From Taibaiella soli (lineage in GTDB: Bacteria > Bacteroidota > Bacteroidia > Chitinophagales > Chitinophagaceae), in NCBI RefSeq assembly GCF_003236175.1, contig NZ_QKTW01000028.1, forward strand, positions 1 through 64,000: a DNA stretch of 64,000 bases. Direction: 5' to 3'. Every line of letters starts with the position of its first letter. Position 1 is the first letter of the stretch. This document shows, one piece after another, positions 42,486-50,730 of this stretch. The translations under genes and the position numbers were made by a program. The notes under the pieces are model-generated. The model was not told where the DNA came from. It worked only from the letters and a program-made list of their open reading frames with translations, and searched no databases.

Positions 42486-44615
42486 ATGAAGCTGAATAAA
42501 TATGTATTGCTCGCCGCAGCCGGAGTATTGGCCTTGCAGCCAGCGATAGCGCAAAAGAAGAATTTTACGATTGCTGAAGCTACCAATGGCATGACTACTA
42601 CATTGGCACCGAAAGCGATTAAACAGGGCAGCTGGCAGCCGGGAACCAATAATTTTTTCCAGGTAGCAAATAATGCATGGGTAAGAACTGCTTATCCATC
42701 CATGAAAACGGATACGGTATTGTCTGCTGATTTTCTGAAAACCGACAGCATGAAAGCTTTCCCGACAATGAACTGGGCCGGTAATAATGTGTATTTCCAG
42801 AATGGTGATCATTTGTTTGTTGGCAAGATGAGCGATGGTAAAATCAATTGGAACAAAAAGGCTTTGCCAGAAAACGCGGAGAATGTATTTGTTGATAAAA
42901 CTACAGGCGCTGTAGCATTCACGAAAGACAATAATCTTTATTTGCTGTCGAACGACCAGCCCGTGCAGATTTCTCACGACGCGGATCCTGCGATTGTGAA
43001 TGGTAAATCCGTACACCGCGATGAATTCGGTATCGACCACGGTATTTTCTTTTCTCCGAAAGGTACGTTGCTAGCGTATTACAGAATGGACCAGCGTAAC
43101 GTGAAAGATTATCCGGTAATTGACTGGAGTGAAGTTCCTGCCAAGAACAACAACATCAAATACCCGATGGCAGGTGGTCCTTCTCATGAAGTGACCCTGA
43201 ATGTTTTTAACCCTGCTACTAACAATACGGTGACACTCAAAACCGGTGAACCTAAAGATCAATATCTGACTGGTGTAACCTGGAGTCCGGACGAAAAATA
43301 TATTTTCATTTCGGTGCTTAACCGCGACCAGAATCATCTTTGGTTAAATCAATATGATGTTGCAACAGGTGAAAAGGTAAAAACGCTTTTTGAAGAAACG
43401 GATTCGAAATACGTGCATCCTGAACATGGTATTAGCTTTCTGCCGGGCAGCAACGACCAGTTTATTTTCTGGAGCAATAAAGATGGTTTCAAACATCTGT
43501 ACCTCTATAACACAGACGGAAAGTTGGTTCGCCAGATCACAAAAGGTAGCTGGGAAGTCAATGAGATCGTTGGTTTCAATAAAGACAAAAGCCTGGTGTT
43601 GATTACGGCTGCAAAAGAATCTCCGTTGGAGAAACATAGCTATGCTGTAAACTGGAAAAGCGGCAATATGACACGCCTGGATAAGGAAGCGGGTATGCAT
43701 ACTGTGAGCGCAAGCGAAGATGGTAAATACATTTTTGATGTATTTAACGGTGCGGGTATTCCGAAGAAAAGTATGCTGCGCAGCGTGGATGGCAAGAAGG
43801 AAACGGTGTTGATTGATGCGCCCAATACATTGGCTGATTTTGATCGTCCGGAAATAAAAAATATTACGCTGAAAGCTGATGATGGTACGCCGTTGTACGG
43901 CAAACTGATTCTGCCTACGCATTTTGACAGCACGAAGAAATATCCGGTGATTGTTTATCTCTACAATGGTCCGAATGTGCAGATCGTACACAACCAATTC
44001 CCGGAAAGCGGCAATCTCTGGTATGAATATATGGCGCAGAAAGGGTATGTAGTATTCACGATGGATGGCCGTGGCAGCAGTAATCGTGGTATGGCATTTG
44101 AACAGGCTACGTTCCGTAAATTGGGTACTGTAGAACTGAATGATCAGCTGAAAGGTGTGGATTATCTGAAATCATTGAAGTATGTGGACGCAGCGCGTAT
44201 GGGTATTCATGGCTGGAGCTTCGGTGGCTTTATGACTACGAGCATGATGCTGCGCAATCCTGATGTATTTAAATGTGCAGTAGCCGGTGGTCCGGTAATA
44301 GATTGGAAAATGTATGAAGTGATGTACACGGAACGTTACATGGATACGCCGCAGGACAATGCGCAGGGTTATGAAGATGCGAATCTGCTGAGCAAGGTGA
44401 AAAACCTGAAAGGTAAGCTGATGCTGATTCACGGAACTAATGATGATGTGGTGGTTTGGCAGAACAGTATTAAATTCCTGAAGAAATGTGTAGATGAAAA
44501 TGTGCAGGTAGATTATTTCGTTTATCCGGGTCATCCGCATAACGTACGCGGCAAAGACAGAGTGCATCTGATGCAGAAGATTTCTGATTATTTTGATTTA
44601 TACCTGAAACCGTAG
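42486..44615 (+). CDS. S9 family peptidase (dipeptidyl peptidase IV type)
   Basis: 709 aa with a signal peptide (YVLLAAAGVLALQPAIAQ). Residues about 60-440 form the eight-bladed propeller (TGVTWSPDEKYIFISVLNRD, LPGSNDQFIFWSNKDGFKHL). The alpha/beta-hydrolase domain holds VYNGP-like PVIVYLYNGPN, nucleophile Ser in GIHGWSFGGFMTTSMM (near 578), Asp in HGTNDDVV (near 655) and His in YPGHPHNV (near 687). Such enzymes remove dipeptides from peptide N-termini in the periplasm or at the surface. Conserved Glu residues of the DPP IV substrate pocket were not checked in detail. A symmetric terminator follows. Confidence 0.94.
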   Translation: MKLNKYVLLAAAGVLALQPAIAQKKNFTIAEATNGMTTTLAPKAIKQGSWQPGTNNFFQVANNAWVRTAYPSMKTDTVLSADFLKTDSMKAFPTMNWAGNNVYFQNGDHLFVGKMSDGKINWNKKALPENAENVFVDKTTGAVAFTKDNNLYLLSNDQPVQISHDADPAIVNGKSVHRDEFGIDHGIFFSPKGTLLAYYRMDQRNVKDYPVIDWSEVPAKNNNIKYPMAGGPSHEVTLNVFNPATNNTVTLKTGEPKDQYLTGVTWSPDEKYIFISVLNRDQNHLWLNQYDVATGEKVKTLFEETDSKYVHPEHGISFLPGSNDQFIFWSNKDGFKHLYLYNTDGKLVRQITKGSWEVNEIVGFNKDKSLVLITAAKESPLEKHSYAVNWKSGNMTRLDKEAGMHTVSASEDGKYIFDVFNGAGIPKKSMLRSVDGKKETVLIDAPNTLADFDRPEIKNITLKADDGTPLYGKLILPTHFDSTKKYPVIVYLYNGPNVQIVHNQFPESGNLWYEYMAQKGYVVFTMDGRGSSNRGMAFEQATFRKLGTVELNDQLKGVDYLKSLKYVDAARMGIHGWSFGGFMTTSMMLRNPDVFKCAVAGGPVIDWKMYEVMYTERYMDTPQDNAQGYEDANLLSKVKNLKGKLMLIHGTNDDVVVWQNSIKFLKKCVDENVQVDYFVYPGHPHNVRGKDRVHLMQKISDYFDLYLKP

Positions 44616-44616
44616 A

Positions 44617-44672
44617 CGGTGAATAGTCAATGGCGAATGGTCAATGTTTGTGAAACGTCAAACGTCAAAAGT
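44617..44672. repeat. TTG-periodic simple repeat between convergent genes
   Basis: GTGAATAGTCAATGGCGAAT, then GGTCAATG and CGTCAAACGTCAAAAGTC: the same word family as 1166, 25367 and 57092, directly after the S9 peptidase stop codon. Confidence 0.75.
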
Positions 44673-44673
44673 C

Positions 44674-44709
44674 AAAAAATCCCGGTCACATTGTGGCTGG
44701 GATTTTTTT
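44674..44709. terminator. Bidirectional intrinsic terminator
   Basis: AAAAAATCCC and GGGATTTTTTT form a long outer stem, with an inner CAC-ATT-GTG. It serves the S9 peptidase gene on the plus strand; the A-run makes it usable from the other side. Confidence 0.88.
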
Positions 44710-44765
44710 GTTGAAATTTTCTCGCAGCGGCACTACGATACCGCGTAAAGTTATTTAACGGAATA

Positions 44766-44953
44766 TTGCGTCTTTGTGTCCGCTGTGAGAGAAAAAACTT
44801 TTGCGTCTTTGCTCCTTACGCATCTTTGCGGGAAAGCCTTATCTTATTGCTAATGCTCTCGCCATTGTTAGATAATAAGCGCTTTGCGTCTTTGTGTCCG
44901 CTGTGAGAGAAAAAACTTTTGCTTCTTTGCTCCTTACGCGTCTTTGCGGGAAA
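44766..44953. repeat. Direct repeat of 70 bp, CGCAAAG family
   Basis: Bases 44766-44835 and 44884-44953 are identical apart from two positions, 118 bp apart. Each contains TTGCGTCTTTGTGTCCGCTG and ends CTTTGCGGGAAA. A further word, TAACGGAATATTGCG, flanks the pair at 44756 and 44963. With the simple repeat and terminator this fills the 427-bp gap; no gene is seen. Confidence 0.88.
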
Positions 44954-45042
44954 ATTGACATTTTAACGGAATATTGCGCCGTTGTCCCTTCGTGAGAAAC
45001 CTTCGTAATTGCGTTGGGAGTTCAGAGGAGCTAGAGGAGGCT

Positions 45043-45498
45043 TTATTTAAACAGCTCAAAGCTATATCGCGCGTTGCTCCAGAACTCATCCAGTGCAATG
45101 ATGCGTGGTTTGAAAAAGGAAATTAATTCCGGCCAGTCTTCCTGACGGAATACGCTCACGCCTTCAATGCAGGTTGAAATGCGGCTCACTGTTCTGTTTT
45201 GTTCATCACGTGCATCCGGCTCCCATTCCCATTCTTCATCCAGCGTTGCGTGTAATACGCTTTTCAGTTCTTCAAACTGTTCATACATGAGTTCGCGCAT
45301 ATTCGGGTCCGACATTTCAATCATGATGCAAGCTGTTTTGTTTTCAGCCGTCATTTTGAAATATAGATTTTTGATCCCCGTTTTATAGTTGACCCAGTTG
45401 ATGCGCATGCCGTCGGCAGAGGGTTGCATGGCGATGTATTGCCCGAAGGTTTTCCAGAATGTCTGTCTGATCGCCGATGCCTGTTCTTTTGAATACAA
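45043..45498 (-). CDS. DUF4268-type protein with TTG start
   Basis: 151 aa if started at TTG 45498, giving (M)YSKEQASAIRQTFWKTFG, the usual beginning of this family. The open frame extends nine codons further, but that stretch is CCCCTAAAG-type repeat DNA and contains no better start. Motifs such as RQTFWKTFGQYIA, INWVNYKTGIKNLYFKM and EWEWEPD fit small DUF4268 proteins, related to the C-terminal parts of some nuclease-associated proteins. Function is unknown. It is followed by repeats downstream and by two paralogous membrane protein genes upstream on the same strand. Confidence 0.82.
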   Translation of the reverse strand: MYSKEQASAIRQTFWKTFGQYIAMQPSADGMRINWVNYKTGIKNLYFKMTAENKTACIMIEMSDPNMRELMYEQFEELKSVLHATLDEEWEWEPDARDEQNRTVSRISTCIEGVSVFRQEDWPELISFFKPRIIALDEFWSNARYSFELFK

Positions 45499-45514
45499 GC
45501 AGCGAAGATAAACT

Positions 45515-45542
45515 TTAACCCCCAACCCCTAAAGAGGAGTTT
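45515..45542. repeat. AACCCCCAACCCCTAAAGAGGAG repeat
   Basis: Same family as 41167 and 63787. It lies at the 5' end of the DUF4268 gene, between it and the upstream membrane protein gene, and sets the limit for the real start codon. Confidence 0.6.
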
Positions 45543-45554
45543 TTGTGCCTTTTG

Positions 45555-46040
45555 TTAGTGCTGCACCGGAATATTGCTAAAGATCAGACTGTCCTCTTCC
45601 GCTGGCAGGGCTTTTAATTGTTGCTTTAATCCGGCGATTACGATCCAGTATGCAATCCAGAAACCAAAAGAGGCAATACCGATCAAGCCGGTAAGTAGCA
45701 ACGGAATATTCGCAGAGAAATATCTGTTTAAGACTGTAAGCAAAAAATTCAATGTAAAAGTTGCAGCGTAAACATACCCGATCCAAGTGGCGGTAGCAAT
45801 GGGAGATGGGAGACCTCTGCGTTTATACTCAGTATCTATGGATTCGGAAACGCCTGCTACCGTGCGGAACAGCCAGTAATAGTTGAATATCGGCACAAAC
45901 AGTAACCAAACCTGGTCGGGATGTATTTTACGGTTTTCAAAACGGACCAGTTTCAGTGTTTTGGCCAATGTATTCATAAACAAGGCGCCGACAACAAGGA
46001 AGATGATAAAGAAAATGAATTGAATGATTGCTAAAAACAT
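45555..46040 (-). CDS. Four-helix membrane protein, paralogue A
   Basis: 161 aa. Hydrophobic segments lie at about 3-25, 45-62, 86-110 and 115-140. Characteristic strings are NTLAKTLKLVRFENRKIHPD, QVWLLFVPIFNYYW near 45-58, and a conserved C-terminal tail SLIFSNIPVQH. It is a clear paralogue of the next gene upstream (46097-46579), which carries LTLSKTLQLVDIRNRTLEPN, QVWLILIPIFNFYW and SLIFKNIPVQH. The family resembles DUF4328-like membrane proteins, but I am not sure of the name. The pair is on one strand with a 56-bp spacer and is probably co-transcribed. Confidence 0.82.
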   Translation of the reverse strand: MFLAIIQFIFFIIFLVVGALFMNTLAKTLKLVRFENRKIHPDQVWLLFVPIFNYYWLFRTVAGVSESIDTEYKRRGLPSPIATATWIGYVYAATFTLNFLLTVLNRYFSANIPLLLTGLIGIASFGFWIAYWIVIAGLKQQLKALPAEEDSLIFSNIPVQH

Positions 46041-46096
46041 TATTCGAAGATTATAGTTTATTGATAATATCGTTTTGTTGAAAGTTGTTCTTTATG

Positions 46097-46579
46097 CTAA
46101 TGTTGTACGGGAATGTTTTTGAAAATAAGGCTTTCTTCGTTTTCCTTGGGAGGTAATTGACTTAGTTTTTTCTTGTAGTCTGCAACATTGGCCCAGTAAG
46201 CAATCCAGACGACAAAGCTGGCCAGAAGCAGGAATGAATTAAACGGACTGTCGCGGGTAGTCCAGCTCATAATACTACAAACAATATCAAGTACCGATGT
46301 GGCAATACCAAGTGCATACGTTGGCCTAGGTGCAATTACAATTGCCCGGCTGCGAAACTCGTTGCTGATTGATGCTGATATTTTTTTAGCTAAAACGAAA
46401 GACCAATAGAAATTGAAAATCGGTATCAGTATCAGCCACACCTGATTGGGCTCCAGGGTGCGATTGCGGATATCAACCAACTGCAGCGTTTTCGACAAAG
46501 TCAGGATAAATAGTACCGTGACGGTCAGAAGGCCGCCAAGAACTATCAAACCAAGAATTAATGCGCCGATAGGGTCCAT
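46097..46579 (-). CDS. Four-helix membrane protein, paralogue B
   Basis: 160 aa, starting MDPIGALILGLIVLGGLLTV. It shares with paralogue A the first-helix boundary, the N-R-x-[IL]-x-P-[DN]-QVWL loop, a charged loop with SASISNEFRSRAI (SESIDTEYKRRGL in A), FGFWIAYWIV-type last helix (ASFVVWIAYWANVADYKKKL) and the NIPVQH tail. Identity is modest in the middle, so the duplication is not recent. No catalytic motif is visible. Confidence 0.82.
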   Translation of the reverse strand: MDPIGALILGLIVLGGLLTVTVLFILTLSKTLQLVDIRNRTLEPNQVWLILIPIFNFYWSFVLAKKISASISNEFRSRAIVIAPRPTYALGIATSVLDIVCSIMSWTTRDSPFNSFLLLASFVVWIAYWANVADYKKKLSQLPPKENEESLIFKNIPVQH

Positions 46580-46603
46580 GTGAGTTATTTTTAATATTAA
46601 ATC

Positions 46604-46718
46604 CCTTCAAACATACGATTTCGTTTATAAAATCAAAAAGCGTTCCAGACTAATCGTGTGGAACGCTTTGTTTGTGTGATGTTTTATTGTGAATTTATTT
46701 TCCTTCAAACATACGATT
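46604..46718. repeat. 17-bp direct repeat of the dapB 3' end
   Basis: CCTTCAAACATACGATT occurs at 46702-46718, where it encodes the NRMFEG end of dapB on the minus strand, and again at 46604-46620 just outside the membrane protein gene. The two copies bracket the dapB terminator. Confidence 0.75.
46633..46669 (-). terminator. Intrinsic terminator of the DUF1573-UbiA-dapB operon
   Basis: AAAGCGTTCCA (46637-46647) pairs with TGGAACGCTTT (46659-46669). On the minus strand it is followed by TTGATTTT. It is 26 bp past the dapB stop codon. Confidence 0.85.
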
Positions 46719-47432
46719 CAATCCCAGTACGTCTTTCATTGTAAAAACGCCTTGTTTGCCCGCTACAAATTCAGCGGCCAGTACAGCACCTTTGGCAAAA
46801 CCTTCGCGGTTGTGCGCTGTATGCGTGATTTCGATATCGTCGATGTCTGAAGTATATTTTACAACGTGAGTACCCGGTATATTTTCAATACGGTGTGCCA
46901 CGATCGCAATGTCTTCCGGTTTTTCCTCTGTTTCTTTTGTCCAGCGGGTTTTACGTTCCAGATGATCCAGAATGCCTTCAGCAATTGTGATTGCCGTGCC
47001 GCTTGGTGCATCTTTTTTCTGTGTATGGTGCGTTTCCTCCACGTTTACATTGTATTCGCCGTGGTCGTTCATCAGACGCGCCAGTTGCTTGTTCAGCTCA
47101 AAGAAAAGATTGACACCCACGCTGAAGTTAGACGCCCAGAGAAACGCTGTTTTATTTTCTACTGCTGTGTATTCTGCATGCGATAAACCTTCATTCCAGC
47201 CGGTGCTGCCACAAACGACGGGTACGCCTGCTTTCAGGCAGATTTCTACATTTTCTTTCGCTACTTCAGGGTTGGTAAATTCAATCACCACATCTGCGCG
47301 CTGCAGATTTTCAGCGGTAAACTCATGACGGTTGGCCGTCGCAATTTTTAAAACGATGTCGTGGCCGCGTTCCTGGGCGATTCTTTCAATCGCTTTGCCC
47401 ATTTTGCCATAGCCTACCAATGCAATATTCAT
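46695..47432 (-). CDS. dapB: 4-hydroxy-tetrahydrodipicolinate reductase
   Basis: 245 aa from ATG 47432 (MNIALVGYGKMGKAIERIAQ). The longer frame overlaps the upstream gene. The nucleotide-binding motif is VGYGKMGK (6-13), and ADVVIEFTNPE near 66 is the conserved EFT-type segment. The catalytic motif VEETHHTQKKDAPSGTA (about 140-156) supplies His and Lys. It makes tetrahydrodipicolinate in lysine and diaminopimelate synthesis, thus for peptidoglycan. It starts 4 bp after the UbiA stop codon, so it is translated in the same operon. Confidence 0.95.
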   Translation of the reverse strand: MNIALVGYGKMGKAIERIAQERGHDIVLKIATANRHEFTAENLQRADVVIEFTNPEVAKENVEICLKAGVPVVCGSTGWNEGLSHAEYTAVENKTAFLWASNFSVGVNLFFELNKQLARLMNDHGEYNVNVEETHHTQKKDAPSGTAITIAEGILDHLERKTRWTKETEEKPEDIAIVAHRIENIPGTHVVKYTSDIDDIEITHTAHNREGFAKGAVLAAEFVAGKQGVFTMKDVLGLNRMFEGK

Positions 47433-47436
47433 GTGG

Positions 47437-48321
47437 TTATTGTAAGAGGAGTGAAAGAATAGTAAATACAGCAAAAGAGATACTGGCAATGCCGTTCATG
47501 TTGGCAAACGCCATGTTCACTTTGCTGAGATCATTTGGTTTTACGAGTGTATGCTGATAAAACAAAAGGCCTACATAAATAGCCGTGCCAATCCAGTACA
47601 GCCAGCCGAGCTGACCATAAACGCCTGCGCCAATCACAAACAGTGCTGCAAAAACATGCAGAATGTTTGACACCATCAATGCATTTTTCTTGCCCAATGC
47701 AGCGGGAATGGAATGCAGTTTCTGACTTTTATCAAACTCTTCGTCTTGCAAGGCATAGATAATATCAAAACCTGCTGTCCAGGTAAATACTGCGAAAGAG
47801 AAGAATACAGGCAGAATATCGAAGAAGTCGGTAACTGCGAGAAATGCGCCTATGGGTGCCAATGCTAATCCTGCACCCAGCACCAGATGGCAGAGGGCGG
47901 TGATTCTTTTCGTATAACTATAAAACAGAATGACGAACAGTGCGATTGGCGATAAGATCAGACATGATTTATTAATCAGCGCTGTTGTTGCTACAAACAA
48001 TACACTATTGATAACCGTGAAAATAAGTGCATGCTGTGGCTTGATGATACCTGCGGGAATTTCTCGTTGTGCCGTACGCGGATTCATTGCATCATAGCGA
48101 CGATCGAGCCAGCGATTGAACGCCATAGCCGCGCTGCGTGCAAAGACCATGCACAACAGCATTTTGATAAACAGATCCCAACGGAACGTCTGGTGAAAAT
48201 AAGTAACCGCCATTGTAAAACCAATCAACGCGAATGGCAATGCAAAAACGGTATGGCTGAATTTTACCAGCGAGAGGTATTGTTTTACCCTTGTCGGGAA
48301 AGAAACGGTTGTTGTTGTCAT
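47437..48321 (-). CDS. UbiA-like polyprenyltransferase
   Basis: 294-aa integral membrane protein with about eight or nine hydrophobic segments. The first Asp-rich motif is NRWLDRRYDAMNPRT (about 74-88, N-x3-D-x3-D) and the second is YALQDEEFDKSQKLHSIP (about 190-207); together they bind magnesium and the prenyl diphosphate. It attaches a polyprenyl chain to an aromatic ring in quinone synthesis. In Bacteroidota, which make menaquinone, this subtype is most likely the futalosine-pathway enzyme MqnP or a related one, but the substrate is inferred. Its start overlaps the DUF1573 stop by 4 bp (ATGA type). Confidence 0.92.
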   Translation of the reverse strand: MTTTTVSFPTRVKQYLSLVKFSHTVFALPFALIGFTMAVTYFHQTFRWDLFIKMLLCMVFARSAAMAFNRWLDRRYDAMNPRTAQREIPAGIIKPQHALIFTVINSVLFVATTALINKSCLILSPIALFVILFYSYTKRITALCHLVLGAGLALAPIGAFLAVTDFFDILPVFFSFAVFTWTAGFDIIYALQDEEFDKSQKLHSIPAALGKKNALMVSNILHVFAALFVIGAGVYGQLGWLYWIGTAIYVGLLFYQHTLVKPNDLSKVNMAFANMNGIASISFAVFTILSLLLQ

Positions 48322-48839
48322 TTTGCTTTTACTTCTGCTTCAAAACCAATAGAAATAGATTCAGCCTGCGCGTTGGAATGGATCATTACATTTTTCTGCT
48401 GATGCCCTTCTTTATGTGCGCTGTTAAACTGTACCAGAATCTCGCCGTCGCCACCCGGAGCAATTGGCTCTTTCGGGTAGGATGGAGTAGTGCAGCCGCA
48501 GGAAACATCTGTTTTTGCAATCAGCAACGGTTGTGTACCTGTGTTGCGGAAATGGTACGCGTATTTTACCACGTCGCCTTCGGTAATCGTACCAAAGTTG
48601 TGCGATGTTTCCTCAAACGTGATGGTGGTTTTTGGCATGTCTTTCGCCTGATCCATACGCTTGTCGTTTTCCGTTTTCGGTAGTTTGAAATTTGCGCCCA
48701 TAGCCTCGCCGCCGGCACCACCGATATGGTATTTGTTGAAAATAGCCGTACTACTTACACCGCTCAGTTCCACCAATGCAATGGCAAAACAAGAAAGCGT
48801 GAGTACGGTCATTAAGACTGTTTTTATTTGAGGATTCAA
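48318..48839 (-). CDS. DUF1573 domain protein, membrane-anchored or exported
   Basis: 173 aa. An N-terminal hydrophobic segment (TVLMTVLTLSCFAIALVEL, about 7-25) is followed by a linker and one DUF1573 domain (about 75-170). It contains ITFEETSHNFGTITEGDVVK, the Cys motif DVSCGCTTPSYPKEPIAPG and GEILVQFNSAHKEG. DUF1573 is an Ig-like fold common in exported proteins of Bacteroidota with unknown role. It is the first gene of a tight three-gene unit with UbiA-like and dapB genes. Confidence 0.92.
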   Translation of the reverse strand: MNPQIKTVLMTVLTLSCFAIALVELSGVSSTAIFNKYHIGGAGGEAMGANFKLPKTENDKRMDQAKDMPKTTITFEETSHNFGTITEGDVVKYAYHFRNTGTQPLLIAKTDVSCGCTTPSYPKEPIAPGGDGEILVQFNSAHKEGHQQKNVMIHSNAQAESISIGFEAEVKAK

Positions 48840-48841
48840 AC

Positions 48842-49057
48842 TATTTGAGATTTAATATTTGTGATTGAAGATTGATCGCCGATGTGGAAACACCTTTTTT
48901 ATTTGAGATTTAATATTTGTGATTGAAAATTGACTGCTAATGTGGAAACACATTTATCACATTAAAACGCATTCACCACATCATCATTACCGCATTGTCG
49001 CATTATCGGATTGTCGTATTAAAACACATTCATCACATTAAACACATTCACACATTC
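48842..49057. repeat. 58-bp tandem duplication followed by CACATT repeats
   Basis: TATTTGAGATTTAATATTTG begins at 48842 and again at 48900, so a 58-bp unit is duplicated. From about 48949 to 49057 follow CACATTAAACACATTCACAC-type words and CGCATTATCGGATTGTCG. On the other strand these match AATGTGTGAATGTGTTTAAT words downstream of 50430. The repeats fill the gap between the DUF1573 and pepT genes. Confidence 0.82.
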
Positions 49058-49084
49058 GTTATCGCGTTACTGGATTAGAAAAAG

Positions 49085-50338
49085 CTACGCTTTTTCTTCC
49101 CAGATCTGCGCCAGATGCACGATTGTCTCTACTGCTTTTTCCATATCCTGTACACTCACATATTCTTGCTTAGAGTGAATGCCCATTTCGCCGGTGAAGA
49201 TATTCGGACAAGGTAAACCCATGAATGAAAGACGTGCGCCATCGGTACCACCACGGATGCTGATGCGTTTGGCCTGCATGTCAGCGCGACTGTACGCTTC
49301 TGCGGCGTAATCCATTACGCGCGGATGATGATCAAGCACTTCTTTCATATTGCGGTATTGTTCCTTGATGGTAAATTCTGCGTGAATACCCGGGAACATC
49401 GCAACGGTTTTATCAACCAGGCCTTTCAGACGTTGCTCGTGTGTGGCCAGTTTTGCAGTATCAAAGTCACGGATGATAAACTGAACAGTTGCTTTTTCCA
49501 GCATGCCTTCCATATGTACCGGATGTACAAAACCTTCCATGCCTTCGGTAAATTCAGGACCCCATTCGCCATGTGGCAGCATACTTACGAATGTACCGGC
49601 AGCTTTAATGGCATTCACCATTTTGCCTTTTGCATAACCAGGATGCGCGCTGATACCATTGAAGGTAACCATTACGGCATCCGCACTAAAATTTTCACCT
49701 TCGAGGTGACCGCGCTCTCCGCCATCCAGCGTGTAGCCGAAGTCAGCGCCCAGTTTTTTCATGTCTACTTTATTCACACCACGACCTACTTCTTCGTCTG
49801 GTGTAAACAGAATACGGATTTTGCCGTGTTTTACTTCCGGATGCTGGATGAGGTAATTAGCCAGATCCATGATGATTGCCACGCCCGCTTTATCGTCAGC
49901 GCCTAGCAGGGTTGTGCCGGATGCTGTGATGATATCGTCGCCGATGCGTTCCAGCAAGTATGGATGTTCGTTTGTATTAATTACCACCAACGGATCGTCT
50001 GGTAAAACAATCGGCTGACCGTTCCATTTTTCATGAAGGATTGGTTTTACACCAAAACCACTACAATCCGGTGCGGTATCTACGTGTGAGCAGAAGCATA
50101 AAACCGGTACATTTTCTTTTCCTGAAGTAGCCGGAATGGTGCCATACACATAACCATACTCGTCCAGTTCGGCATCAGAAACGCCAATTACTTTCAGTTC
50201 CTCCACCAGAATACGGCTCAGATCTTTCTGTTTTTCGGTAGAAGGCTGAGTCGGAGACGCCGGATCGCTTTGAGTATCAATCTGTACATAACGCATAAAG
50301 CGTTCAGTTACTGTATGTTTATAATTTGCTATCGACAT
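49085..50338 (-). CDS. pepT: Peptidase T (tripeptide aminopeptidase, M20B)
   Basis: 417 aa, normal length. Metal ligands lie in FCSHVDTAPD (H85 and D87), LLGADDKAGVAIIMDL (about 143-158, bridging Asp) and the catalytic-base motif LFTPDEEVGRGVNKVD (about 180-195). ISAHPGYAKGKMVNAIKA marks the dimerisation lid, and IRGGTDGARLSFMGLPCPNI with the final His region IHSKQEYV completes the zinc set. It removes the N-terminal residue from tripeptides in the cytoplasm. It is flanked on both sides by CACATT-type repeats and appears to be a single-gene unit. Confidence 0.96.
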   Translation of the reverse strand: MSIANYKHTVTERFMRYVQIDTQSDPASPTQPSTEKQKDLSRILVEELKVIGVSDAELDEYGYVYGTIPATSGKENVPVLCFCSHVDTAPDCSGFGVKPILHEKWNGQPIVLPDDPLVVINTNEHPYLLERIGDDIITASGTTLLGADDKAGVAIIMDLANYLIQHPEVKHGKIRILFTPDEEVGRGVNKVDMKKLGADFGYTLDGGERGHLEGENFSADAVMVTFNGISAHPGYAKGKMVNAIKAAGTFVSMLPHGEWGPEFTEGMEGFVHPVHMEGMLEKATVQFIIRDFDTAKLATHEQRLKGLVDKTVAMFPGIHAEFTIKEQYRNMKEVLDHHPRVMDYAAEAYSRADMQAKRISIRGGTDGARLSFMGLPCPNIFTGEMGIHSKQEYVSVQDMEKAVETIVHLAQIWEEKA

Positions 50339-50369
50339 GAAGAGAAATTTGCGCGTAAAAATAACCTTT

Positions 50370-50730
50370 AAATGGTTAACTGGGTAAATGGTTAATTGGG
50401 TAAATGGTTAAAGGGTTAATTCGTTGATGCGTGAAATGTGTGAAATGTGGTTTAATGTGTGAGATGTGTTTGCCCTAAGTCAGTAATAACATGTCACGTG
50501 GGAATGTGTGAATGTGGTTTAATGTGTGAAATGTGTTTGCTCCAAGTACGTAATAACATGTCACGTGGGGAATGTGTGAAATGTGGTTTAATGTGTGAGA
50601 TGTGTTTTACCCTGAGTACGTAATAGCATGCCACGTAGGGAATGTGTGAATGTGGTTTTAATGTGTGAAATGTGTTTGCTCCAAGTACGTAATAACATGT
50701 CGAGGGAAGGAGACGTCCCCGCGTAATAGG
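50370..50730. repeat. Tandem repeat array, 17-bp and 67-70-bp units
   Basis: TAAATGGTTAA-type 17-bp units run at 50370-50418. Then about four units of 67-70 bp follow, with TTTAATGTG anchors at 50451, 50518, 50587 and 50657. Each unit ends with a word like GTACGTAATAACATGTCACG; the CACGTG and ACATGT palindromes recur. The array ends in GTCGAGGGAAGGAGACGTCC (50699). The gap before 50860 holds no gene; a 66-codon minus-strand frame here is repeat translation. Confidence 0.9.

Noticed and set aside
48949-49057. Possible CRISPR-like array from regularly spaced CACATT words
   Set aside because: The words are short, irregularly spaced and lack distinct spacers; no cas genes are present. The same holds for the array at 50432-50700, whose units are contiguous.
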